Positions 1-8,255 of a stretch of DNA of 64,000 bases are shown here, one piece after another (position 1 is the stretch's first letter; each line of letters begins with the position of its first letter). The stretch is from CAYQQR01 sp964420035 (GTDB lineage Bacteria; Bacteroidota; Bacteroidia; Bacteroidales; SM23-62). The stretch is taken from assembly GCA_964420035.1 (NCBI GenBank), contig CAYQQR010000019.1:4248-68247 (forward strand). The letters are read 5' to 3'. Under the pieces are notes generated by a model, which did no database searches, was not told the origin of the DNA, and worked only from the letters and a program-made list of their open reading frames with translations. The position numbers and the translations under genes are program-made.

Positions 1-510
1 CCGGGCATAAGCTCTGGCCGTGGCTTTTTGGTTCAGGGCGTGAAAAATACTGATCCGCTTGAATTTGGGATGACCGGTGATCCGGGCCACATCTTCCATT
101 TCATCCACCACCACCGGGTCGGCGATAAAGGCTACGGAACCGGGAATCTCGCGGGCAATCTCATCGGCGATCAATCCGCCCAGGTTACTGGCATGTTCAC
201 CCATGACCCCTTTCCTCAAGTCAGCCTTTAAAGCTTCGTTTATTCTATAAACACCTGATTTAATGGGTTTTACTAGTCCGCCCCGACCCACGACCGCCTG
301 GATCTTATCAATTTCAACGTGGGCGTTTTTCAATTCCTCAAGAATGATATTTTTCCTGTATTCGAATTGATCGGCTACATTTTTGTATTGGGTGAGTTCT
401 TCACGGTCATGCGGTATGCTTTTCAAAAAAACCACCTTGGTGTTCACGTATACCGCTATTTTGGTTGAAGTGGATCCCGGATTGATGGCAAGAACATGTA
501 TTGAAGCCAT
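1..510 (-). CDS. buk: Butyrate kinase, N-terminal part (runs off the left edge)
   Basis: Butyrate kinase makes butyrate (or branched-chain acids) and ATP from the acyl phosphate and ADP in the cytoplasm. The frame reads from ATG at 508-510 toward the left edge and gives about 170 of the usual ~355 residues, so the C-terminal half lies outside the window. Residues 7-20 carry the ASKHA phosphate-1 motif (AINPGSTSTKIAV), and the stretch VGRGGLVKPIKSG near residue 77 is typical of the Buk branch rather than AckA. It is the last visible gene of a minus-strand operon, 10 bp after the ptb stop. Ptb and Buk normally work as a pair, which supports the call. Branched-chain substrates such as isobutyryl phosphate are equally possible. 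Confidence 0.93.
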   Translation of the reverse strand, partial: MASIHVLAINPGSTSTKIAVYVNTKVVFLKSIPHDREELTQYKNVADQFEYRKNIILEELKNAHVEIDKIQAVVGRGGLVKPIKSGVYRINEALKADLRKGVMGEHASNLGGLIADEIAREIPGSVAFIADPVVVDEMEDVARITGHPKFKRISIFHALNQKATARAYAR

Positions 511-520
511 TGTAAATGAA

Positions 521-1429
521 TTAATTGGTTATTAAGGATGCCGCAAGGGCAATGGATAAAAGCTTACTTTCTTCACTGTCGGCCCTGGAAGTAAGCACAA
601 CGGGGGCAATGGCGCCCTGTACGACCGCCGCTGTTTTGGCGCGTGCCAGAAATACCAGGGTTTTGTAGAGAATGTTACAACTGTTCAGGTCGGGCGCCAC
701 CAGGATATCTGCATTACCGGCCACCTGACTTTGTATTTTTTTCAACTTTGCCGCTTCAATGGAAACGGCATTGTCCATGGCAAAGGGACCGTCAACGATA
801 CATCCCCTGATCTGGTTCCTTTGAGACATGGTAGCCAGGATGGCGGCATCCGAGGTGGATGTGATCCTGGGGTTGACCACTTCAACGGGGGCGATCACCG
901 CAACTTTGGGTGCTTTATTGCCCAGGGTATGGAAGACATCCACGGCATTCAGGATGATATCCACCTTTTCCTCCACAGTGGGAGCAATATTTATGGCTGC
1001 ATCGGTAATGCCCAGCAGGCGGGGATAACCGGGTACCTCCATAAGGGCAAAATGACTGAGCACCTTTCTTTTGCGCAGACCCTTGTCTTTATCCAGTATG
1101 GCTTTTAACAGGGGGGCCGTGGGAACATTGCCCTTCATCAAAATGTCGGCCCGACCCTGACGCACCAGGGTAACCGCCTTCACAGCGGCCTGTGCGGGAT
1201 CGGGTTCATTGAGCATTTCCACCTGTTCCAGGTCGAACCCTGTCTTTTCGGCCAGGGTCCGGACTTGCTTCTCATCTCCTGTCAGGACCGGAACTACCAG
1301 CTTTTCCCGCATTGCTCCCTGCACAGCGATTAAAACATGTTCATCCTCAGCAGCGGCAACGACAAGAACAGGGGTCTTTCCCTTCCGGGCCAGGGGTATC
1401 AGTTCGTCAAGATTGGAGATATTCAGCAT
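521..1429 (-). CDS. ptb: Phosphate butyryltransferase
   Basis: Transfers the acyl group of butyryl-CoA (or isobutyryl/isovaleryl-CoA) to phosphate, giving acyl phosphate for butyrate kinase. The protein is 302 residues, the normal length for Ptb and shorter than most Pta proteins. It shows the PTA/PTB fold signatures KGNVPT (residues 99-104) and GITDAAINIAP (140-150), the latter characteristic of Ptb. It lies between ackA (15 bp upstream) and buk (10 bp downstream), so translation is probably from one message. The pairing with a separate Pta/AckA in the same operon suggests that the two kinase/transferase pairs handle different acyl-CoAs. Substrate preference cannot be read from sequence. Confidence 0.93.
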   Translation of the reverse strand: MLNISNLDELIPLARKGKTPVLVVAAAEDEHVLIAVQGAMREKLVVPVLTGDEKQVRTLAEKTGFDLEQVEMLNEPDPAQAAVKAVTLVRQGRADILMKGNVPTAPLLKAILDKDKGLRKRKVLSHFALMEVPGYPRLLGITDAAINIAPTVEEKVDIILNAVDVFHTLGNKAPKVAVIAPVEVVNPRITSTSDAAILATMSQRNQIRGCIVDGPFAMDNAVSIEAAKLKKIQSQVAGNADILVAPDLNSCNILYKTLVFLARAKTAAVVQGAIAPVVLTSRADSEESKLLSIALAASLITN

Positions 1430-1444
1430 ACCGGATCGGATCGT

Positions 1445-2647
1445 TTATTTCTTATGGACCAGTTCTTCCGTGTCATGGGCAATCAATAACTCTTCGTTGG
1501 TGGGAACCACCATCACCTTTATCCTGGAAGTTTCGCGGCTGATGACCGCTTCTTTGGCTCTCAAGCCCTTGTTTTTTTCATCGTCGAAATCGATACCCAG
1601 AAATTCAAGATCTTTGCATATGGCAACCCGGGTTTCCCAGTCGTTCTCACCGATACCGCCTGTAAAGATCAATACATCCAATCCGCCCAGGGCAGCTGTA
1701 TAAGCCCCGATGTACTTCTTCAGCCGGTAATGGTACATCTTAAGTCCCAGCTGTGCCCGTTCATGCCCTTCTTTCGCCGCTTCTTCGATCTCACGCATGT
1801 CCGAAGATATTCCCGTAATACCAAGCATACCGCTGTGCTTATTGATCAGGGTGTTGGCTACGTTCGGATCGATCTCCTCCTTGTTGATGATGTGCAGAAA
1901 AACCCCCAGGTCCAGGTCGCCCGTGCGGGTTCCCATGATCAGGCCCTCCACTGGGGTCAGTCCCATTGAGGTGTCAATGGACACCCCGTTTTTGATGGCC
2001 GTAATGGATGCTCCGTTGCCCAGGTGACAGGTAATGATCCTGTAATCTTCACATTTCTTTTCAAGCAGTTCACATGCGCGGCGGGAAACGTAGCGGTGAC
2101 TGGTACCGTGGAAGCCATAACGTCTCAACCCGTATTTTTTGTAAAGTGAATAGGGAATGGCATACATGTAGGCGTAATCGGGCATGGTCTGGTGAAAAGC
2201 CGTATCAAAAGTTGCAACCTGCGGGACCTTGGGTAAAAGTTGCTTCATGGCATAAATCCCTTTCAGGTTGGGTGGATTATGAAGGGGGGCCAGGTCAATG
2301 AAGTCCTTTAACTCCTCGATCACCTCATCGGTAATCAGGACGCTGCTGCGAAAACGTTCCCCACCGTGAACCACGCGATGTCCCACGGCGTCAATTTCCT
2401 CGAATGAGTTCAGGCTGCCCCGTTTTTTTGAGGTCAGGATCCCCAAGACATATTCGATGCCCGCCTGGTGATCGATAATTTCTCCTTCCAGCTTTAAGGA
2501 ATCCCCGTCAGAGCGCTCATGTTTGATAAAAGAACCGTGCAAGCCGATCTTTTCGACGATGCCTTTGGCCATGACCTTGGTTTTGGTCATATCATACAGT
2601 TGATACTTAATGGAAGAACTACCGCAATTAATGACAATTATCTTCAT
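1445..2647 (-). CDS. ackA: Acetate kinase
   Basis: Converts acetyl phosphate and ADP to acetate and ATP, the last step of acetate fermentation. It has 400 residues, the usual length. The ASKHA active-site residues known from the Methanosarcina enzyme can be placed: Asn7, Ser10 and Ser12 in the N-terminal motif, Arg91 (GHRVVHGG), Asp148 (FDTAFH), His180 (YGFHGTSH), His208 (CHLGNGAS), Arg241 (MGTRTGD) and Glu near 385 (PTNEEL). The start ATG at 2645-2647 is 2 bp from the end of the hbd-like gene, so translational coupling is likely. It works with Pta encoded two genes upstream in the same operon. Confidence 0.97.
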   Translation of the reverse strand: MKIIVINCGSSSIKYQLYDMTKTKVMAKGIVEKIGLHGSFIKHERSDGDSLKLEGEIIDHQAGIEYVLGILTSKKRGSLNSFEEIDAVGHRVVHGGERFRSSVLITDEVIEELKDFIDLAPLHNPPNLKGIYAMKQLLPKVPQVATFDTAFHQTMPDYAYMYAIPYSLYKKYGLRRYGFHGTSHRYVSRRACELLEKKCEDYRIITCHLGNGASITAIKNGVSIDTSMGLTPVEGLIMGTRTGDLDLGVFLHIINKEEIDPNVANTLINKHSGMLGITGISSDMREIEEAAKEGHERAQLGLKMYHYRLKKYIGAYTAALGGLDVLIFTGGIGENDWETRVAICKDLEFLGIDFDDEKNKGLRAKEAVISRETSRIKVMVVPTNEELLIAHDTEELVHKK

Positions 2648-2649
2648 GT

Positions 2650-3636
2650 TCAGGTAAATTTGGCAATGGGTTCACTTTTGAATTCTGTGGCACTGATGGC
2701 CTGACTCACAATTTTTCCTTCTTTGTAGTGGTAGAAGCCTTTACCGACTTTCTTACCCAGGTAATGTACCCGGACCATCCGTTTGATGATGGGAGAGGCC
2801 TTGAATTGCTGCAGTCCGAATTCCTGGTACAGGTTGTCCATCCACTTCAGTACCTTATCGATGCCAACCCGGTCGGCCAGCTCAAAGGGCCCAAACTGGA
2901 GCCCGTAACCCAGCTTCATGGTCATGTCGATGCACTGTACGGAAGCTACACCTTCCATCAACAGTTCGCAGGCTTCATTGATGAGGGGAACGATCAGCCG
3001 GGTGCTGATGTTACCCGGGGTCTCGTTGAGCACGATGACCCGCTTTTCTATCATTTTTGCAAAACGGATGGCAAAGTCAAAAGCCAGGTCGCTGGTACGC
3101 ACCCCCCGTATGACTTCTACAATCTTAACCGCTGAGGCGGGACTGATAAAATGAAGTCCGACGGCCCGGTCCGGATATCTTAAAACAGAAGCCAGGTCAG
3201 ATAACATCAGGGTGGAATTGTTGGTTGCGATCACCGTTTCGCGGCTCACCACCGATTCGATCTTTCTGAATACTTCCTTACGCGTGTCCAGGCTGGTACC
3301 TCGTTGCTTAATGTTGATGGTCTCTATGACCAGGTCGCAATCGGCAATATCACTGTAATCGGTTGATCCCTGTATACGGCTCAATATGGCCCTTTTTTCA
3401 CTCTCGGTGAGGCCCCACTTGTTGATCAGATCATCCAGCTGCTCGTCCAATCCTATGAAAGCCTTTTCAACCTGCTCCTTGCTCAGCTCAATAAAAACTA
3501 CATCGATGCCGAACTGACTGATCATGCGCACGACCTCCTGGCCCATGTTTCCACAACCGATCACACCAACTTTTTGGAGCGTGCCCGACTGCCCGACTTT
3601 TTTGCTCAATGCATAGTCTTCTAATTTTTCTGCCAT
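2650..3636 (-). CDS. 3-hydroxyacyl-CoA dehydrogenase (3-hydroxybutyryl-CoA dehydrogenase-like)
   Basis: Predicted NAD(P)-dependent oxidation/reduction of a 3-hydroxyacyl-CoA. The protein has 328 residues, about 40 more than stand-alone Hbd, with an N-terminal extension of about 22 residues before the Rossmann motif VGVIGCGNMGQ (23-33). The C-terminal domain keeps the NxxPGNxxxR pattern of the family. The catalytic-His motif normally read as HFFNP is here HFISP: the His remains but Asn is replaced by Ser. The change is real in the sequence; its effect on activity or substrate is unknown. Its place between pta and ackA suggests a role in acyl-CoA fermentation, perhaps the 3-hydroxybutyryl-CoA step of butyrate formation, but no crotonase or butyryl-CoA dehydrogenase gene lies here. 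Confidence 0.85.
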   Translation of the reverse strand: MAEKLEDYALSKKVGQSGTLQKVGVIGCGNMGQEVVRMISQFGIDVVFIELSKEQVEKAFIGLDEQLDDLINKWGLTESEKRAILSRIQGSTDYSDIADCDLVIETINIKQRGTSLDTRKEVFRKIESVVSRETVIATNNSTLMLSDLASVLRYPDRAVGLHFISPASAVKIVEVIRGVRTSDLAFDFAIRFAKMIEKRVIVLNETPGNISTRLIVPLINEACELLMEGVASVQCIDMTMKLGYGLQFGPFELADRVGIDKVLKWMDNLYQEFGLQQFKASPIIKRMVRVHYLGKKVGKGFYHYKEGKIVSQAISATEFKSEPIAKFT

Positions 3637-3660
3637 TGTATCATGTATTAATTCTGTTGT

Positions 3661-4665
3661 TTATGTTTTATCGGATGCCTGGTTCACGGTGATGGCCACC
3701 AGGTTTACAATGTCGCTGACCGAACAGCCCCTGGACAAGTCGTTGATGGGTGCAGCCATACCCTGCAGTACCGGACCGACCGCTTCGGCGTGCGCCAGGC
3801 GCTGCACCAGTTTGTAGGCGATATTACCCACTTCCAGGTTTGGAAATACAAGCACATTGGCTTTTCCGGCAATGCTACTTCCCGGGGCTTTTTTCCGGCC
3901 AATGGACTCCAGAATGGCCGCATCGGCCTGTAATTCTCCGTCGATCTTTAAGGAGGGCTCCATTTCCCTGGCTAATTCAGTGGCTTTTACCACTTTATCA
4001 ACCATTTCATGTTTGGCGCTGCCTTTGGTGGAAAAGCTTAACATGGCTACCCGGGGCTCGAAGCCTGCAATGGCCCGGGTGGTTTTAGCGGTGCTGATAG
4101 CAATTTCCGCCAGTTCCTTTGCCGAGGGATCTGGATAAACCGCGCAGTCCGCGAAAACCATAACCCCGTCTTCACCGAATTGCTTGTCCTGCAGTATCAT
4201 AAAAAAAGCACCGGAAACCACAGAGATTCCCGGCAAAGTCTTAACATACTGGAATGCAGGACGCAACACATCCCCGGTGGCATTCATCGCACCCGCCACT
4301 TCACCGTCTGCATCGCCATTCTTGATCATCAGAGTGCCCAGGTACAAAGGATCGAGGATCAGTTTAGCAGCTTCCTCACGAGTCAGTCCCTTGTGCTTTC
4401 TGAGTTCAACCATCAGGTCGATATATTCTTCCTTCCGCTCATGCTCCTCAGGGTTGATGATGGTGGCACTTTTAATATCATCCAGTTTGTACTTTGAAGC
4501 GAATTCTTCAATCCTGGCGGGTGGTCCCAGTAGGATAAGCGCTGCTATTTTCTTTTTGATAATTTCATTGGCAGCTTTAAGAGTGCGCTCTTCCGTTCCT
4601 TCCGGAAGAACGATCCTTTTCTTGTGTTGGCGTGCTTTTTCTATTATCGATTCAATTAAAGTCAT
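3661..4665 (-). CDS. pta: Phosphate acetyltransferase
   Basis: Makes acetyl phosphate from acetyl-CoA and phosphate. The 334 residues form the short (catalytic-domain-only) Pta, without the N-terminal DRTGG/CobB-like regulatory domains of the enterobacterial protein. The N-terminus (IEKARQHKKRIVLPEG) and the SGAFFMI and DCAVYPDPSA segments are family hallmarks. It is the first gene of the minus-strand operon pta, hbd-like, ackA, ptb, buk, with 24 bp to the next gene. The start is ATG at 4663-4665. About 60 bp upstream a reversed TATTTTTA resembles the -7 element of this phylum, so the operon promoter probably lies near 4710. Confidence 0.96.
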   Translation of the reverse strand: MTLIESIIEKARQHKKRIVLPEGTEERTLKAANEIIKKKIAALILLGPPARIEEFASKYKLDDIKSATIINPEEHERKEEYIDLMVELRKHKGLTREEAAKLILDPLYLGTLMIKNGDADGEVAGAMNATGDVLRPAFQYVKTLPGISVVSGAFFMILQDKQFGEDGVMVFADCAVYPDPSAKELAEIAISTAKTTRAIAGFEPRVAMLSFSTKGSAKHEMVDKVVKATELAREMEPSLKIDGELQADAAILESIGRKKAPGSSIAGKANVLVFPNLEVGNIAYKLVQRLAHAEAVGPVLQGMAAPINDLSRGCSVSDIVNLVAITVNQASDKT

Positions 4666-5300
4666 TGATTATCAATTAATTATACAACAAGAAGGAATGT
4701 CTTTAAAAATAGCGATTTTTCCCTATAGTTTTTTTGTTTCACAACATGATTTTAATCATTACGCGAAGCGGCACAAGATGGTTATCACCAAAAACCAAAT
4801 GGCTTTACGTGTTCGGCTTCCGGCAAACCATTTTACAGCGGGTGTAAATGCCCTTGTAAAATTTGAGGCATTGCCCCGGGTCAATGAATTTCTCAAAAAA
4901 AAAACGGATATGTATTGAATTACGCGAGCGCTTACCCCGCTGCTCTGCCGCGGGGTAAGCGAGCACCATTAAAATAAACAATGAATCGATGATTGGCTCC
5001 GCCCGGCTAAAGGTTCCTCGCGGCTTGCCGCGAGGAGAGATCAAGGGGAGCCCGGAACAAGTCCCGATGCAATCCAGCAGGCTGGCCGACCGGGTGCCTG
5101 TGGAATTCAGAGGAGGGTATCCATGAGATCCCCGGCTGCTGTTATGAATTTGCTGAACGTTTCAGGGATTCCGTGGGAAAGCTTTTCAGCGGGTTCATTA
5201 CAAGACCGGCAGATAAGATATCCTAAAGCACGAACTTCTGTAAAAAGTAAAGCCCCCATTCCTGTAAAGTCGCTATCTTTAGCTTTCTTTCACGCGATAT
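4666..5300. other. Intergenic region between divergent pta and the FAD/Fe-S oxidoreductase
   Basis: This 635-bp gap holds promoters for both flanking units and one copy of a palindromic dispersed repeat (4923-5040, listed separately). Forward-strand TATCTTTA at 5274-5281, 20 bp before the ATG at 5301, fits the -7 box of Bacteroidota promoters. No reading frame here looks protein-like. Confidence 0.6.
4923..5040. repeat. Dispersed palindromic repeat A, copy 1
   Basis: A ~118-bp unit recurring at 18420-18535. It contains two hairpins: a perfect 11-bp stem (4930-4940 with 4950-4960) and an 8-bp stem with a CTTG loop (5016-5023 with 5028-5035). An 18-bp core (TCGATGATTGGCTCCGCC) and 34 bp covering the second hairpin are identical between copies; the middle has diverged. 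The layout resembles a REP/MITE-like intergenic element. No coding capacity is visible. Confidence 0.85.
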
Positions 5301-8255
5301 ATGGAGACCGCGACGCTGAAAAACAGCTTAAGTGCACTTAAGAAGCATTTTGAAGGGGAGATCCTGGATGACCGGTACAATCGTTTACTCTATGCCACCG
5401 ATGCATCGGCTTACCGGGAAATCCCCCTTGTTGTAGCCCGTCCAAAGTCAACGGAAGATATAAAGAAGCTGGTCCGCTATGCCCGGGAGCAGGGACTGAC
5501 CCTTATTCCCAGGACTGCCGGGACCAGCCTGGCAGGACAGGTGGTAGGGGCAGGCATCATGGTCGATTTCTCGCGGCACATGACCGGTATTCTGGAAGTA
5601 AACCCTGAAGAACGCTGGGTCAGGGTGCAGCCGGGCGTAGTCCCGGATGTACTGAATAAAGTGCTTAAGCCCCGCGGATTATTCTTCAGTCCGGAGACCT
5701 CTACTTCGAACCGGTGCATGATCGGGGGCATGATCGGCAATAATGCCAGTGGAGCCCGTTCCCTGATCTATGGAACCACCCGGGATCATGTTTTATCCGT
5801 AAAGACCGTACTTTCGGACGGATCCGAGGCCGAGTTCGGTGCATTGGATCCCGATGCTTTTGAGGACAAATGCCGGGGTGATAAACTGGAAAACGCAATA
5901 TACAGGAAAGTACGTGAATTGCTGTCCAACAAAGAAAACCAAAGTTCCATTCGAGAAGGTTTTCCCGATTCTTCCCTGATCCGCCGGAATACCGGCTATG
6001 CCCTCGACATCCTGATTGAAAGCCGGATTTTTGACGAAAAGAAGGGGAGAAAAGGACCTGCTTTCAATTTTTCGAAACTCATCTGCGGGTCCGAAGGTAC
6101 CCTGGCCCTGGTTACCGAAGCAAAACTGAACCTGATACCCCTGGTTGAGCTGGAGAAAGGACTGCTTTGCGTGCACACGCGGTCGTTGAAGGAGGCGGTG
6201 CAGGGCAACCTGGTCGCGCTGAAACACAAGCCTGCTGCAGTGGAACTCATGGATAAGCTTATTCTGGACTGCACCAGGGAGAATATTGAACAGAGAAAGA
6301 ATTGCTTCTTTGTTCAGGGGGATCCGGGCGCCATCCTGATCATTGAGTTCATGGACCAAGATATGCAGTCCATTCACCAGATTGCCAGGCTGGTGGAAAA
6401 GGATATGCGGGCTGCCGGACTGGGCTATCATTTTCCCCTGATCACCGGGGAGGATATGTCGCGGGTCTGGAACCTGCGGAAAGCCGGATTGGGTGTACTT
6501 TCCAACCTACCAGGAGATGCAAAGCCGGTTTCTTTCGTGGAAGATACTTCCGTACCGGTTCAAAAACTGGAAAACTATCTCGATGATTTTCAACAACTTA
6601 TTGATCGCTATTCCCTGGATTGCGTCTATCATGCCCACATCTCCGTCGGGGAACTGCACCTTCGACCGGTATTGAATCTCAAGGACCCGGAGCAGGTCAA
6701 ATTGTTCCGGAAGATCGGGGAGGAATCGGCCCGCCTGGTAGGAAAATACAGGGGATCCCTGAGTGGAGAGCATGGGGACGGTAGGGTACGCAGTGAATTT
6801 ATTCCGCTGGTGGTCGGGGAAATAAATTATCAGCTCATGCGGGAAATAAAACGCAGCTGGGACCCCGGGGGCGTATTCAACAGGGGTAAGATCACCGATC
6901 CCCAACCCATGCATGAGCACCTGCGCTATAAACCCGGACAGGCGACCCAGGAACCTGAGACCTATTTCGACTATTCGGAATCAGGCGGGATCATTCATAT
7001 GGCCGAACAATGCAATGGTTCGGGCGACTGTCGTAAACCGGCCCTGATGGGCGGGACCATGTGTCCCAGCTACATGGCCACCCGGGAAGAAGAAACCACC
7101 ACCCGTGCCCGGGCCAACATCCTCAGGGAATTCATTTCAACTCCGGGACAGAAACATCCCTTCGATCATAAGGAGATCTACAAGGTGCTGGATCTTTGTC
7201 TTTCCTGCAAGGGCTGCAAATCCGAATGTCCCTCCAACGTGGATGTAGCCAAGATGAAGGCAGAATTTCTGCAGCACTACTACGACAGGCATGGCATTCC
7301 GCTCAGGGCCCGGCTCATCGCCTGCATCAGCCGTATCAACCACCTGGGAATGCTGGCCCATGGCCTTTTCAATACCCTGGTATCCAACAGCTTTACTTCA
7401 GGCTTATTTAAATACCTGCTTGGTTTTGCCCGGAAAAGAAGTATTCCAAAATTATACAGGACCTCATTGAGGAAATGGGCCGGGGCTGAACTGGGCAAAC
7501 TGAATGATGCCTTACCCGCCGATGCCGGCAAGGTAAACCTCTTTGTGGATGAGTTCAGTAACTACAATGATGTAGCGATCGGGATTAAGTGTATAAGGCT
7601 CCTGAACCGGCTCGGCTACAGGGTCACCCTGCCCGGACATGGGGTTTCCGCACGTACTTATCTCTCTAAAGGTCTGGTCCGTACCGCACGGAAGATTATC
7701 CGGCAAAATATAGAAAGTCTGGTTGATGTGGTCGGCGAGGATGCGCCCCTGGTCGGCATCGAACCCTCCGGCATCCTGGGTTTCAGGGATGAGTATCCCG
7801 ATCTGGCGGGTCATGCCTACCGCAAAGCGGCGCTCAAGCTGGCGGAACAAGCATTGCTCCTGGAAGAATTTATTGAACGGGAGGCCAGGGCCGGGAGAAT
7901 TACTCCCGACCAGTTCACCGAAGAAGCCCGGAGCATTAAATTGCACGGACATTGTCAGCAAAAAGCAGTGGCTTCTACGGCACCTACTGTGGCTATGCTG
8001 TCCCTCCCCGTGAATTATGAAGTCAGCGAGATCCCCTCCGGCTGCTGCGGCATGGCCGGTTCTTTCGGATACGAGAAAGAACACTATGACCTCTCCATGA
8101 AGGTGGGTGAACTGGTCCTGTTCCCAGCAGTACGAGAGGCTGGTCCTGAAGAGCTCATCGCCGCGCCCGGAACCAGTTGCAGGCATCAGATTATGGATGG
8201 TACGGGCAAACAGGCGCTGCACCCGGCGGAGATACTTTACGCGGCTTTGAAATAG
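5301..8255 (+). CDS. FAD-linked oxidase fused to Fe-S/CCG domain protein (D-lactate/2-hydroxyacid dehydrogenase type)
   Basis: A 984-residue fusion of a GlcD-like flavoprotein and a GlpC-like iron-sulfur protein, the layout of YdiJ/Dld-II 2-hydroxyacid dehydrogenases that pass electrons to quinone. In order: FAD-binding type 4 domain (about 40-180, with PRTAGTSLAGQ and GGMIGNNASGARS), FAD-oxidase C-terminal domain (to about 530, with SGEHGDGR), two 4Fe-4S clusters (Cys motifs starting near 570, CNGSGDC, and near 633, CLSCKGCKSECP), and paired CCG domains (HGHCQQK near 882, SGCCGMAGSFGY near 913). Substrate could be D-lactate, 2-hydroxyglutarate or another 2-hydroxyacid. It ends 0 bp from the convergent symporter gene. 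ATG at 5301 lies 20 bp after a -7-like TATCTTTA. Confidence 0.93.
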   Translation: METATLKNSLSALKKHFEGEILDDRYNRLLYATDASAYREIPLVVARPKSTEDIKKLVRYAREQGLTLIPRTAGTSLAGQVVGAGIMVDFSRHMTGILEVNPEERWVRVQPGVVPDVLNKVLKPRGLFFSPETSTSNRCMIGGMIGNNASGARSLIYGTTRDHVLSVKTVLSDGSEAEFGALDPDAFEDKCRGDKLENAIYRKVRELLSNKENQSSIREGFPDSSLIRRNTGYALDILIESRIFDEKKGRKGPAFNFSKLICGSEGTLALVTEAKLNLIPLVELEKGLLCVHTRSLKEAVQGNLVALKHKPAAVELMDKLILDCTRENIEQRKNCFFVQGDPGAILIIEFMDQDMQSIHQIARLVEKDMRAAGLGYHFPLITGEDMSRVWNLRKAGLGVLSNLPGDAKPVSFVEDTSVPVQKLENYLDDFQQLIDRYSLDCVYHAHISVGELHLRPVLNLKDPEQVKLFRKIGEESARLVGKYRGSLSGEHGDGRVRSEFIPLVVGEINYQLMREIKRSWDPGGVFNRGKITDPQPMHEHLRYKPGQATQEPETYFDYSESGGIIHMAEQCNGSGDCRKPALMGGTMCPSYMATREEETTTRARANILREFISTPGQKHPFDHKEIYKVLDLCLSCKGCKSECPSNVDVAKMKAEFLQHYYDRHGIPLRARLIACISRINHLGMLAHGLFNTLVSNSFTSGLFKYLLGFARKRSIPKLYRTSLRKWAGAELGKLNDALPADAGKVNLFVDEFSNYNDVAIGIKCIRLLNRLGYRVTLPGHGVSARTYLSKGLVRTARKIIRQNIESLVDVVGEDAPLVGIEPSGILGFRDEYPDLAGHAYRKAALKLAEQALLLEEFIEREARAGRITPDQFTEEARSIKLHGHCQQKAVASTAPTVAMLSLPVNYEVSEIPSGCCGMAGSFGYEKEHYDLSMKVGELVLFPAVREAGPEELIAAPGTSCRHQIMDGTGKQALHPAEILYAALK

